Shown: positions 22,548 to 33,432 of the stretch, in pieces
Position numbering within the stretch: the stretch's first letter is position 1
How the letters are laid out: each line of letters begins with the position of its first letter
Origin: Gymnopus androsaceus JB14
Taxonomy: Eukaryota > Basidiomycota > Agaricomycetes > Agaricales > Omphalotaceae
Reading direction: 5' to 3'
Assembly (NCBI GenBank): GCA_009733575.1
Contig: ML769458.1
Location: 1 to 64,000 of the forward strand
Length of the DNA: 64,000 nucleotides
Notes under the pieces: model-generated
Told to the model about the DNA's origin: nothing
Databases searched by the model: none
The model's input: the letters and a program-made list of their open reading frames with translations, nothing else
Position numbers and translations under genes: made by a program

Positions 22548-22690
22548 GAGGCAACCTGAGCTAACCTGAGTTAACCTGAGCTATCCTGAGGTAGCCTAAG
22601 GTAGCTTGGGGTATCCTGGAAGACCCAAAGTGACCAGGGTAACCAGGGTAGCCTAGGCTCCCTAGGTTATCATAGGTTTAACCCATTTTT
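22548..22690 (+). repeat. AACCTGAG/CCTAGG-rich repeat, right flank of the Copia element
   Basis: Tandem degenerate words AACCTGAG(C/T)T, then CCTGGAA, CCAGGGTA and CCTAGG. It continues the repeat seen left of the retrotransposon. Confidence 0.6.
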
Positions 22691-22732
22691 ACTGATGCAT
22701 TTGTGTCTTTAAGGGTGCAGGAAATCAATAGG

Positions 22733-22848
22733 ATGGATGAGATAAAACACAACAAGATGGGTTCCGGTGAAATAAGACACAGAAAGATGAGCTCTATTGA
22801 AATAAGATGCAACAAGATGATTTCCATTGAGATCAGACAGTACAGGGT
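22733..22848 (+). repeat. Imperfect 30-bp minisatellite
   Basis: About 3.5 units of GA(A/G)ATAAGACACAACAAGATG. Read on the plus strand it encodes a ten-residue repeat (IEIRCNKMIS type); the frame is open for 88 codons (22703-22969). Confidence 0.65.
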
Positions 22849-23039
22849 GCAGGCTGATGTTCCTGCAACCATGCCTTGCTTCTTGTTGGTTCTTTTCATT
22901 GTTTCTTATGTTGTCCAAGAGAAAAAAATGCAGTGCTTCAGTCTACTCCTACAGCGAGGCTACAGATAGAGCTTCAGCATCTGCCTCCATTTCCTCCAGA
23001 AACTCCAAAGCTTTTGGGTCTTCATCATGTTCTTGCTGA

Positions 23040-24653
23040 ATAACGACTGCTGTTTATTGTGACACAGACAATAACTATACCACTACCACCTCTGTCAATA
23101 CACCCTTGGATATCCTTCTTGGTGATCTCAAGCTGTATCCTGTTGAAAAGGCCAAACGAGATGCAGGAATTTCTATCAAGACAAAAGCAAAATGGTATCA
23201 AAACTCTGTAAGTGGTGAACAACTTTGACTTTGTTCAATGCACTCACATACCTGTAGGATGCACCTCTTTTGACCTCGGTTTTCCAGTACAGGGACTCAT
23301 TTCTTGATTATAACATACAATATGAAGGCTGCAGTCAAGTTTGGTTAGCCAGAAACAATATTTTCTCAAAATGCAATATTGCCAGAGAATTATTTTGCTG
23401 CATCAGTTGTGCTGGTGGGTATCCTTACTGCAAGCAATGTATACTTTGCATACACTTATCCCAACCATTGCATATTAATGATGGACATGAGTCCGGATCC
23501 AGAACAGGTACCTGCAGGTATTTTACCTGCGGATCCCGGTACCTGTTTCCCATGGATCCAACCCAGGTTGCAGGTCAGTCTTTGTGAAATTTTTAATGAC
23601 CTGCAGGTACCTGTGGATCAGGCACCTGCAAAATTTCTGATACTGAAGTACTCTATGTAGTAAGTACTATACTAATTTTACTCATTAACACTAGGTATAA
23701 ATATTAGTACTAGTTTAGAATAATTGATATTAAAATTTAATATATACCACTATCTTGTCCAAGAATACCAGTAATAGATTTGGGAAGGGGTAAATCCTTG
23801 GATATCAGTTTGAGTCATTCTAAGTGTGAATTGAAGTTATTGAAACTAATATTCCATGGATGAGACTTATGTCTGACCAGTGTCCTCATTCAAATAGGAC
23901 AGTATGCAGTGCATTGTAAATGGACACCTGGTGTCCCATTCCACAAAGTGTGCCATTTCAATGAGACCCTCCACTGACAGGTCAAGATATGTTGTTTTTT
24001 CATTTTCAAATGCATCATGGTTTCTGCTGATGAATGTAGTAATCCTTCAAGAGCTGTATCACATCTATTTTGAGTGATATCCTACACAGGCCATTACAGA
24101 TGAAGAGCTTGGAGATACATGGGGATTTTTGGCTGAGGCAATTGCTGATACAAGATGGTTCAAGGAGAAATTGGTCATTGAGAGGATAAAAGAGGTAGGA
24201 GTATCTCTAGGTCGGGAAGTATTATCACTGAGTCAGTATACATTGTAGGGGCTGAAGGAATGGCTGTTTACCAAGGAAGGGACCACAAACCTTGACACCA
24301 TAGCCCAAGCAATGCCAAAACTGGATGTTGTTCCTGCTCTTGACTTTGAGCTACAAGAATGGGCATTAAAGGTCACACACTTTATCCATCATCCACCCTG
24401 TTCAGCCAAGGACCCTGGCAATATGGTCTTTAAACCTCTCTTGTTGGACACATATTCAATGATGTTTTGTCATACCGTGCTTGGTGAAGATCAACATCAC
24501 AATAATCAAAAAGGAAAGGGAAAGGAGATTAGTATTGCAGCTGATCTGCAAGAGGGACATTCTAGTAGACAGTTTCATCTCAAAGCCTACCACAGAGAGC
24601 CTGAAATGTTGGAGGAACATAGGGCACGAAAGCTGGAGGAGCTTGCAAGTTGA
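23040..24653 (+). pseudogene. Unrecognised multi-exon gene, probably a transposon-associated relic
   Basis: Exon-like blocks with splice motifs on the plus strand. About 23070-23209 reads NTPLDILLGDLKLYPVEKAK and ends at GTAAGT; 24092-24195 reads DEELGDTWGFLAEAIADTRW; 24250-24653 reads GLKEWLFTKEG... and ends EEHRARKLEELAS. Between them, 23480-23640 is a CAGGTACCTG-word repeat that breaks any continuous reading. No family recognised; the style resembles proteins accompanying basidiomycete transposons, which is only an impression. Confidence 0.35.
23485..23635. repeat. CAGGTACCTG-word element
   Basis: The words CAGGTACCTG, CCTGCAGG and GGATCC recur in both orientations over 150 bp inside otherwise protein-like sequence. 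Ends were not defined. Confidence 0.5.
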
Positions 24654-25080
24654 AAGTAATAAAACTATTGTGTTGTATTCAATGCAAGGTACTGATTGGA
24701 GCAAATGCACGAGATCCAGAATGAATGTTTGCGAAGTAACAATTGATCAGTTCAAAGGACAAAGTGTTCATAAGTAGTGATCAATGATCAATCATTTCAA
24801 AGAGAACAAAGTGTTTACAAGTAGTGATCAATCAATTCCAAAGAGAGATTCTGTGATAAAGCGGAACTAATCCATGGCTAATTCAATACAATGGGCTAGC
24901 GTGGGCTAACAGTTGGTATGGGAATGTTATCATCTTCATCCCATGAATTCCAGCACCAGGTCCACCACTGACTAAAGGTCTGATTTGGGGGAATGACTGG
25001 CAGGACAGCTATCTCAGTCAACCCATCATCATGCAGTTGGCACACTTCTCTGCCAACCAGTGCCCGCATGTAGCAAATAC
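24654..25080. other. Gene-poor stretch left of the 25-kb element
   Basis: It contains short duplicated words (AGTGATCAAT...TTCAAAG near 24775-24845). On the minus strand, 24896-25141 reads openly into the element and seems to continue from 25690 on, so a minus-strand gene fragment of unknown family was probably cut by the insertion. Confidence 0.35.
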
Positions 25081-25682
25081 TAGACATGGGCATGAATGCC
25101 AAATCGTTGCAAATATTTGTGAATATATTCGCATTTGGCATTCAAATGTTGAATGTTTGATGGGTAAACATTCACATTTGCATGAATGGACATTCAAATG
25201 TGAATGTCCGGTTTCAGAATGCCGAATACTTTCAACATTTGTGATCCTATTTCATCTTATTAATTTATTTTCACATATAATACTATAATTATGATTTGTA
25301 TACCTTAAGCAAAACCAGATGGCGTACCTGTTTATTGTTCCCCTTGTGCGTGATGTGACTGAGGCCCTGATTTACACCAAAACCACCTGTCCAGTAGAGT
25401 TCAGACCTTGGCATGGTCACTTTATATCTTAGCGTTTGAACTTATATGTTTAGATAGTCAATAGATAGTAGTAGTGTTTTATTATGTATAATAATGTATG
25501 TATTTATTTATTATGACATTCGTGAAATATTCACCTAAAATATTCATATTCGCAAATGTTTTGTATAAAAACATTCGCATTCGCACGAATGTGCACTCGA
25601 ATGTGAATGTCCAGATTCGGAGCACGAATATTCACATCACGAATGTTGAATGCATTCGAATGGGCAATCGTGCCCATGTCTA
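25081..25682. mobile_element. 602-bp hAT-type MITE with CATTCG/GAATG core
   Basis: Perfect terminal inverted repeats TAGACATGGGCA...TGCCCATGTCTA, flanked by a perfect 8-bp duplication GCAAATAC (25073-25080 and 25683-25690). The core near both ends is built of CATTCGAATG, AATGTTCG, GCATTCGCA and their reverse complements, with an AT-rich middle. No transposase. Confidence 0.93.
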
Positions 25683-25690
25683 GCAAATAC

Positions 25691-26015
25691 GTGCATCATG
25701 GTAAGAATAATGCAAAGAGTATATGGCGCCAAGGACTCGAACATGTTTGGAGGCCAATGCCCTATGTTGGGTAAGTGAAACCATTCAACTGCAAACATGA
25801 GAATACTCACCATGACTTGAAGTATCCGACTACAGCAACTGCGCATTTCGCGGGACTTGGAGGCTCAGAAATGTCCTATCCAAGTATCAGGTAAAACAGC
25901 ATCCGAGACGTAAGTTCAGTAACATCAAATTCAATGACCCTGATCATAGGGTAGCCAGTTGTTTCGGAGGTTTTTCCTAGGATAAACCTTTCGGCGGGAC
26001 GGATTTCAGGCTACT
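25691..26015. other. Continuation of the interrupted minus-strand fragment; otherwise empty
   Basis: 25637-25846 on the minus strand reads WFHLPNIGHWPPNMFESLAPYTLC, plausible coding sequence whose 3' part resumes left of the MITE. Family unknown. Confidence 0.3.
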
Positions 26016-26261
26016 TCAATTAGTGAAAAAGTAGTCAGATCGTTCTGTACTAGTACTCACAACGTTCCGAGGAGATTCTTGCTGAAAGTATTCGAATTCG
26101 CGTTGGTACTTGTCATCATAGCTATTGTGTGAGTCGCTATCAGATCCGGAGTCTATGTTTTCAGAGTCAGAACCGGAGTCGTTGTCGGAGGACTTGACTA
26201 TCATGTGGTCTGAAAAGAGAACGGATGGGCTGGAGGTATTCTGCAAATACTCGCGCTTCAT
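26016..26261 (-). CDS. Small acidic Ser/Asp-rich open frame, hypothetical
   Basis: 81 codons from ATG at 26261. The middle is repetitive (SDNDSGSDSENIDSGSDSDS) and it ends in ERSDYFFTN. No domain recognised. It may be an exon of a larger gene; weakly supported as a standalone protein. Confidence 0.25.
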   Translation of the reverse strand: MKREYLQNTSSPSVLFSDHMIVKSSDNDSGSDSENIDSGSDSDSHNSYDDKYQREFEYFQQESPRNVVSTSTERSDYFFTN

Positions 26262-26275
26262 TAGATAACGGGAAA

Positions 26276-26335
26276 GGTGGAGGTTGGGATGAGGGTTGGG
26301 ATGAGGGTTGGGATGAGGGTTGGGATGAGGATGTA
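26276..26335 (+). repeat. 12-bp minisatellite GGTTGGGATGAG
   Basis: Four to five nearly exact units in tandem, just upstream (on the minus strand) of the small acidic open frame. Confidence 0.85.
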
Positions 26336-26364
26336 ATTGAGATCAGCAGTCTTGGACACAGCCC

Positions 26365-26465
26365 ATTAGAATGAAACAGCGATCGATTCCATTAGAACGG
26401 TACGAGGAACCCATTAGAACGGTACAAGGGGCCCATTAAAGTGAGATGATTGTCCCATTATAACG
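26365..26465 (+). repeat. Diverged short tandem repeat CCCATTAGAACGGTAC
   Basis: Several units of about 28 bp beginning CCCATTA (26364, 26392, 26410, 26430, 26455) with decreasing similarity. Confidence 0.5.
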
Positions 26466-26799
26466 AAATGAAGGACCCGTTTGAAAAGGGACAGGGAACA
26501 TGAAGTACGTGCAAACATGTAACAGACCACGACCGTAAAATACGAGGTTCGTTGTAATGAGTCTACATGGTCTCCTGGAATGGTGAACCTACTTGGACAG
26601 CCCGTCGCTTCCCAGACTCCTAGCTAACGCCAATAAGGTATTAACAAATAGAAACTGAACTAGTACGAATCAGCATTACACGCCTATAGGTTGAAATAGA
26701 TTAAAACTTCAGGCTGAAATTAATGCCACATTGTGCTTGCCGCCTTCGCCTCCTCTTCTGTCAATCTCGGCATACTCACACCTCTCCTTCCAACCACAT

Positions 26800-27005
26800 T
26801 TATATTGCCTGCCACATCTCGTCCTCCTAGGGGGTCGAGTACTCCGAGACGTAACACCCCTTCTGTCCAACTTTCCCTAGTTCAGTTTGGCTCCTTATAC
26901 CTCTCCTTCCTATCGCCTGCCATATCTCGTCCTCCTAGCGGGTCGAGTACTCCGAGATGTAACATCACTTCTGTCCAGCTTTCCTCTATTCAGTTTGGCT
27001 CCCGG
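26800..27005 (+). repeat. Two tandem units of about 115 bp
   Basis: Both copies contain CCTGCCA(C/T)ATCTCGTCCTCCTAG, GGGTCGAGTACTCCGAGA and TTCAGTTTGGCTCC. The second reaches the stop codon of the DUF6534 gene, so it overlaps that gene's 3' end. Confidence 0.8.
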
Positions 27006-28591
27006 AGAGGTGCTGGCGCCTTTGTCTCCACGTAACATCCTATTTCGGCCGAACTCGAAATGCTTGCGAGCGAGCTGAATTCTACTGGATTGGAAATTTC
27101 ACGTCCAACGCTACCAAATCTTTCGGGTTCAGTGCCCAACGAAGTATCGACTTGCAGTGAACCCATTTCGGGGTCATTCGACGCTCTACGGACTTGAAAT
27201 TGAATTGCAGTTGGAACACTATCATGTGTATCAGAGGTCAAAATGTATGTTCGTCCACCCAAAATCTTAATGCGAGCATTGAGGACCATGAGTACGGCGT
27301 TTGCATATAGTTTTGGTATGCTAAACTCAAGGGCACCGTAGTATACGGTCCCTGGAAAGGCAAAGAAGAGGACAAGGTTCAGGAGAGCAGCTGCGGCTTG
27401 TTTATTGATAAGTTGGATGAATGAGATTCAGGCCTCACTAGATGCATCGAATAGATACTTACCTGTTACAGACCCAGTCTCAATAGTCAGACGAATGAAC
27501 TTGGTGACTAGGGCATGCGTGTCGGCGAACCCAGAGTCTTTCTGAGATAACTAGAGTCGAAGAAATTATCAGAGCACTCAATCATTAGATGACAAGATTT
27601 GTTCCATACATAATAGGTCATGCATATGGCAATGATGATATCTCCCAGTGCTGCTCCTCCGCACCAGATCTGTCATTATTTTAGTACCGTATATGCAGTG
27701 TATTGTTCAATGCTCTACTTACACCAACCAAAATCCGTGTCTTCGGAATCAAGTCCAGAGCAACGACATTATTAGCTAGTTATATGCACATGAGCCTCAG
27801 CGTAGACAATCACAAGAGCATTAAAAGTGATTACTGACCCTGAAAACTGTACACCCCTGTCATCATTGCTGCTATTGAACTCGTGAGCGAGATCTGTTAT
27901 TAAGAAATTAGTGAGAAAGGAGGTATTAGAATCCAGCTTCTTTGCCAATTGTCTAAGAATCCATGCACCAGTACAATAAATCCAGGCACAAATGTCGATT
28001 CGGACAAAGCTAGGATACGATAGGCATAGAAAGACTGCCCAATGAAAGCTACTATGAGAAGCATCAACGGATGTTTTTCCTTGGAGGGAATGAAGACACA
28101 CTGACTGATTCCGCTCATGATTGGTACTGTAAGCCAATCAAGGTGTGCATCCATCAGACTCTTCATGTCCCCAAACCCATATCCAAAAGTCGCAAATGCA
28201 TCATGAGAGACAAGTATTGTTTGTGCAATTTCAAGGAGGTATATGGCATACACCACGCATTTAACTGCTGTGCGATCGGTGGGGAAAGCAAGGTAATAGA
28301 TGTCTAAACACGGATGAGGGACATGTTCAGAAAGAGCAGTGGACTCGAATGTATAAGGAGGAAAATTAACGTACATATCTGAACTGAAAGTGTCCCGAAG
28401 AGTGTCCAATTCAAAGTGTATGCGACAATCTGTTTAAACCCAATCAGAAATGTACAAGGACAAAGGAACGTTCATCTAACCAGAGGACCCGATCTACAAA
28501 TCAAGTAGAAGTGGAAGTTTGGCACATGGATATGCGAAGCGATCGCTTACATCTGGGAGACTTGGTATCCTGGAGGGGGGAGGATGGACAT
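26990..28591 (-). CDS. DUF6534-type multi-pass membrane protein
   Basis: Start ATG at 28591 (MSILPPPGYQVSQ), then a tiny exon near 28490, then IVAYTLNWTLFGTLSVQI (about 28425-28373), intron (GTACGT...TTTAG), and DIYYLAFPTDRTAVKCVVYAIYLLEIAQTILVSHDAF...DWLTVPIMSGIS. Further exons follow (SFYAYRILALSES, about 28040) down to a C-terminal cytoplasmic tail ending AEIGCYVETKAPAPLREPN at 26990. The PPPG start, YNW/LNW-type first helix, FPxDR loop, LET/LEI-AQTILV helix and GD...WLTVPIMSGI are hallmarks of this large basidiomycete family of predicted seven-helix membrane proteins of unknown function. At least six short introns are implied; I did not fix every boundary, and one long helix-coding block is read only by splicing. 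Confidence 0.75.
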
Positions 28592-28917
28592 GGGAGATTA
28601 AAGAGCTAAACACAACATTATAAAACTCAGCTTCCCTTTAAGCATGCCCTAAGCATATATATAATCTTACCATCGGAGGTTAGATCCAGGTAGAGATGCA
28701 GTAGAGATGTCAGTGAAGAACCGTTCTTGGGCTTGGGAGCTGTCAAGTCAAACTACTGTTTAGTTTATTGAATGCAAACTTTACGGAAAGTACGTGGCAG
28801 TCTTGGAGGCTAGAACCCAGGGGGTTGCGACATGGAATTATCCAATGATATGAAACAACCCCAACAATTCTTCCTTCAATGAGGTTGCCGGTCAGATGCG
28901 CCCCGCAACATCTCCTG
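28592..28917. promoter_or_regulatory. Upstream region of the DUF6534-type gene
   Basis: About 330 bp before the start codon; holds no supported gene. No individual promoter motif can be defended. Confidence 0.3.
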
Positions 28918-29055
28918 TAGTGATGTGCAGGGCGGGCTTGCCCTCCCAATTAACTCTAAATGGCGGGCGGAGGGCCAATAGTCTGCCCTACTAGGCAGGC
29001 TAAATTTGAGCTTGGATCGTGAAAGCCCTGATCCTGGCTTATGCCCGGCCTCGAG
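28918..29055. repeat. GGGCGGGC/GCCCTCCC-word element, probably truncated
   Basis: It begins TAGTGATGTGCAGGGCGGGC and alternates GGGCGGGC, GCCCTCC, GGGCGGAGGGCC and GCCCTACTAGGC. No matching inverted end (GCACATCACTA) was found to the right, so the element appears truncated or its other end has decayed. Confidence 0.45.
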
Positions 29056-29815
29056 AGTCAAGTTGGGGCTCAGATGTATTAAAATTTAACCTGTAAAGGG
29101 CAATTAAGGTGAGCTTTCCGAAAATACATACCTGGGACTTATATATTATGAGCATTTAAACCTGTTTTAGGTTACTTTCGGGACCCCCCGAGATCTATGT
29201 ATGGGAAAATTGGGTGTCTTGGTCACTCTTGGCGCGGGTCTTGAGCTTCGAATAAAACACTCTTAGTAGTCTAAGACTCTAAGAGATTCAGAATCAATGA
29301 ACGAGTGAGAGAAAGTCAACAGGCTCCCGAAGCCCGCGGTTGACATCTTAGAGCCTGCAACAGCACATTACTGAAATAGTATTGCCATTGGCAAGATCAA
29401 CCCTGGGAGGACTAAGCCTAGCGCTGCGCCGCTGCCTGTACAGTTGTAGGGATTTCAACTAGCGCCTTAGCAAGCGCCCATAGCTTTCCTTTAGTTTTTA
29501 TTTTCGCTTAACTCGCATCTGGAAGGATAGCACATTCAAGAACACCAGCAGCTACTGAATTCGGAAGACCACAGTGTTGAAAGCATATCTGGTGAAGTGT
29601 ATAGTGTAAGTGTGAAAGAACAGGGAGAAAGGCTGGATTTTAGAGACTTTGGCTTCAATGCCCTTGTCAAAAGTATACGAGAAGTTACTTACTGCAGTCT
29701 TCGATCCCGATTCTCGAGGGGAGAGGCGCGGCGTTTATGAATGCAGACTCCCATCGCTGTTCACCTGATACAAGATTGTATACCCACGGTCAGTCTAGAT
29801 CTTGAAGTTACATCT
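29056..29815. other. Gene-free stretch
   Basis: No coherent reading frame, repeat array or structured RNA recognised over about 760 bp. Confidence 0.5.
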
Positions 29816-29823
29816 GTTCCCAG

Positions 29824-30710
29824 TAGGGATCCCCACCGTAACCGTATAGTACGGTTTGACGGGTACGGGTATACGGGTAGCCGTAGCCGTCCCGTATAGG
29901 GATCTCGAGAATTGTTTACGGTTACGGGTGGGGCACTACAGTATACCGTATGCTTACCGTACAAATACGGCCGTATACGGGTTGTGTACGGGCCGTAAAT
30001 ACCCAAAATCAGACCACTTTCCCGCAGCTTCTCCATAGGTAGTTAAGCAGTGGCGCAGGGTGCATTGGTGGAATTGCCCGGCAATTTTTCCAATGACATC
30101 TATAGTTTCTTTCATTACTGCAATATCCTTCGGATTCTTAATGCAAAAACCTTCTATCTTCCTTTTAAGTGAGCTCGTGTATCATGATGCAAAGGTTTAT
30201 AACAACTATCTGACTGAAGTGTCAAAGGTTGACTGACCTACAGCAAGTTACTCCTGTATGTAGTACGTACTGCTTAGTGGCGAATTGAAACATGAGTCCA
30301 CCCCCTAGTAGGCAAGCCCAAAACCTACTATAAATACAGCTCAGTTCAAGTCTGCCAATAAATAAAACTCTAAAAATTTGCTTCGCATCGCAATGATGCC
30401 TTTTTCCTGAGGACACATTATCAAAAGTATGACGCTTGAAGCCAGAAACAATTCGGGTGCTGATGTTATACAAGCATCGCAAAGCGCTTAAAAATGCATT
30501 ACGAGACACTGTAGATGCGTAGGAGCAATTTTTTTAAATTTATTCCTTACTATACGGCTGTATTACCCGTACCGTACCCGCATAAATACCCGTTACCGTA
30601 CCGTATCAGCTCTTTTGGTTCCTTATACGGTTACGGTTGTGTGCTACAGTATACCGTATAATACCGTAATCTTTACGGCCGTAACGTATACGGTTACGGT
30701 GGGATCCCTA
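29824..30710. mobile_element. 887-bp hAT-type MITE with CCGTATACGG core
   Basis: Ends TAGGGATCCCCACCGTAACCG and CGGTTACGGTGGGATCCCTA, flanked by a perfect 8-bp duplication GTTCCCAG (29816-29823 and 30711-30718). The outer 190 bp on each side are made of CCGTATACGG, GTACGG and CCGTAACCG words; the middle (30040-30530) is unique and may be a captured or nested piece. The TAGGGAT start is typical of hAT ends. No transposase. Confidence 0.93.
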
Positions 30711-30803
30711 GTTCCCAGTTTGTGTTGAGTTTCTTTATTTTTTTGGTACAATCAACCCAGCACAAACGGTCGCCATCTGGAAGGAGTTTATTACAAGATA
30801 ACA

Positions 30804-32303
30804 TCATATATAAAAGGGTAAGGCGAAGTCGTTGGTATATAATGGATGGACTCCCGGAGGAGGTGAAGCATCTGGATTCAAAGCTCTAATCCTTTCAGTG
30901 CGACGAAAAAGTCTGACTTGATGGCGGAGGGAGCCTACGGCTTGGATTTGGCATTCATCAATACCCTTCACAACAAGCCATCCCTTCAGAAAATTTCTCC
31001 CCCGCCCGACGCGAAGGCCATTGATGAAGAAGCCCTCGATAGTAGGTATATGTTGTGCAATGCGGGATGTATACTGGATTATAGCAGATTCGACTTCCAC
31101 GTGGCCCGGCGGCTCAGGCAATGGGACTTGATTGCTAAAGGCCAGAAGCCTGAATGGACGCAAGAAGCCCACCACCCGTAGGGAAGAGAAAACGCGGAGC
31201 GAGTTGATAAGTTCATCCTAAGGGGCCAAGTTAATCACACCTTTCAAGAGAACAAAAAAATAGTAAATGACATACGGCAACAGTAGAGCGTGGTAGGTGC
31301 ATAGTAAAGATTTCAGTTCAAGGGAAGAAAGTATGTGCGAGATTCAAGATCCTTCCCCCCGCCCACTTCGAAATCCTTGAATACAACCCAGTGATATACC
31401 ATTCCGAGAATGGACCTTGGCTACAACTTCAGAACCTGGGCTCACCGGGTAATAGCAAAACCTTTTATTTCTCCCTCGTCACCAACTTCCTCGACAAATG
31501 GCTTGATGAAAAGGAAGTATAGCATCACGGTGCATGGCTCCACGCACATAATATCGTGAAAAGCTGATTTTCCTCAGTAGTGGATGTCCATGGGCAAAGT
31601 CAGAAAGCCAAGATACGGTGATGGGAGATGCGTCTAGGTTAATATGCAGCTCGCGAAGGCCAGTAAATTTCCGGCCTCCGAATGACCCATGCAGCAGCGC
31701 AGTTGCTTTTATATCATATAGATGATTTACGCGCACGCCAAACATAAGATATTTTTCAATCTCGCTGTAATCGTTGTCGTTGCAAACCTTTGTTGGGAAA
31801 AAGACGATCTTCGTGAATTCTGAAGGTCGTAACTCAACCTTGAGTAAAGCTGTGTCAAAATGCGCCAATGATGGAACAATAATGGTCGAGACGGGGGAGT
31901 GAATTTATAACAGTGAGCAGGGAATATTGAGTGTAACCCTCGAGCTTCCCATATTGATTTGGGAGAGATTTCGCAAACGGGGAAGGAGAAGACAGAGTGT
32001 ACCCAATGTCCTCTGGTTCAGAAGACGAACGAAGATGAAGTGATCTATATTCACTAAGTAGCGCCCGCTGACGAGGAGGAAAGCTCCTTACCTGATAGCT
32101 AACGCAAGAGCTTCGTTGGCAGTACACTGATCTATGAGTCTCTCCGAATCTTTGCCTACTTCTATCTTGACGCATGCAAACAGGAATGGCAAACATATTC
32201 GTCGGACAGAAATAAGGTCTTTGTTCGCATATCTCCAGCGATTGAGCGTGGTCATCTTGGGTTTAATGCATACTGTGTCGACATCAGATATGATGCATTT
32301 CAC
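30804..32303 (-). pseudogene. F-box-like/LRR-type protein gene A, truncated copy
   Basis: Minus-strand blocks parallel gene B (33433-34970). N-terminal part at 32303-32090 reads RRICLPFLFACVKI and LIDQCTANEALALAIR (gene B: RRLCLPFLFAYVKV, LTDQCAAGSDAFSASIR). Middle part at 31868-31480 has HGHPLLRKISFSRYY (B: RGHPLLKKISFTGSY). C-terminal part at 31175-30804 has SAIIQYTSRIAQHIPTIEGFFI (B: AAIIQYTSSIAQRIPTIEAFFI) and ends FYI. The segment between about 31470 and 31180, present in B, is absent or unreadable, and the N-terminal F-box helix is missing, so this copy is probably defective. F-box-like proteins in basidiomycetes are presumed ubiquitin-ligase adaptors; the substrate is unknown. Confidence 0.55.
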
Positions 32304-32426
32304 TACAGCTTCAATGAAGTTCCTCTGGAAAGATAGCGGTGAAGAACATGGTGGTAGGAGTATGGTAACTAATAACGCGCGCCAAATAATGAGCGCCCGT
32401 CACGATCGTTAACGTTTACGACCATC

Positions 32427-33085
32427 ATGGAATCTGCCTTCACGGTCACAGCCCATCCTTCAACGGATATATGGCGCAAGCCTCCCAAAACTAATAGGTC
32501 TGCATTATCTCGCGTTTGATCAAATTTTGATATCAGCACGAATCACCGATCCTTATTTTATTTTACAGCTTCAATGCACCCACTCATGCCCTTCTACCTA
32601 AGCCGATCGCGCTGAAATCCTTCCAAGGCGTGCAACTTACATTTAGCGGTCCTTGGACGACACGTTACGATCAGGGCGGGCTCTTGCTACACTTGACTCG
32701 CTCAGGTTCTACTGACAGGTGGCTCAAGACTGGTATCGAATTCTACCAGGGCAAGCCGTACCTTAGCACAGTATCTACCCTCACCTATTCAGACTGGAGC
32801 ATCGCTCCGCCTGTGTCTACAAACCCCAAGACAACTATTGAAGTTCGTCGGGAAGCTGACGAGCTGGGCAGCAGTTTGTGGGTGTATGAGCTTGTTCTCG
32901 GAGATGACGGAGAAGTGTCGAGCAGGCAGCCGTTGAGGGAAGTGACATGGTTCTTTGCAGAGGAAGAGGGATGGGAAATAGCTATTAGTGCTATGGCAGC
33001 GAGACCTGCAAAAGAGGAGGATGTTGAAGGCCAAAAGAATCTGACGGTCAATTTCGATGGTGTGGTTGTTAATGTCAATACTTAG
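32427..33085 (+). CDS. DUF1349 family protein (concanavalin-like fold)
   Basis: Two exons, join(32427..32497, 32569..33085), 195 residues, with phases agreeing at the 71-bp intron (GTCTGC...TTTACAG). The product starts MESAFTVTAHPSTDIWRKPP and holds SFQGVQLTFSGPWTTRYDQG, then DRWLKTGIEFYQGKPYLSTV, TIEVRREADELGSSLWVYEL, then REVTWFFAEEEGWEIAISAM and MAARPA. This is the complete DUF1349 pattern, a beta-sandwich related to concanavalin-like folds and to yeast YBL-type 'regulation of enolase' proteins; biochemical role unknown, probably cytosolic. Length is normal for the family. It lies between two F-box-like genes, 124 bp from the apparent start of gene A in divergent orientation. The intact frame suggests a working gene. 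Confidence 0.85.
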
Positions 33086-33432
33086 GAGCTTTCGGTAAGC
33101 GCAAAGTTCCTTCTACTTTCTGGAGTTACCCAACGGAGTACGAGTGTGGATCCTATCGCTGGATATTCATCTCCTGACAAGTTGACTAAAATATTATTGC
33201 AGATTATTCGGTTTGGAATTATGTACTAGTACCAACATACAAATGAATATTGATCAATTCTTTTCGAGGAATCGTTGGCGAGTCTGGTTCTCTAGACTTA
33301 TAAGCGTAACGGCAGTGGGTGAATTGCGAGCCAACGAAAAGGATGACAGTGCTCAGCACACTAGTATGGTTTTGTTCGTGTCTTTGAACATCGGAAATCG
33401 GGTACGCTAAAATCGCTTGCTTCATTGAAATG

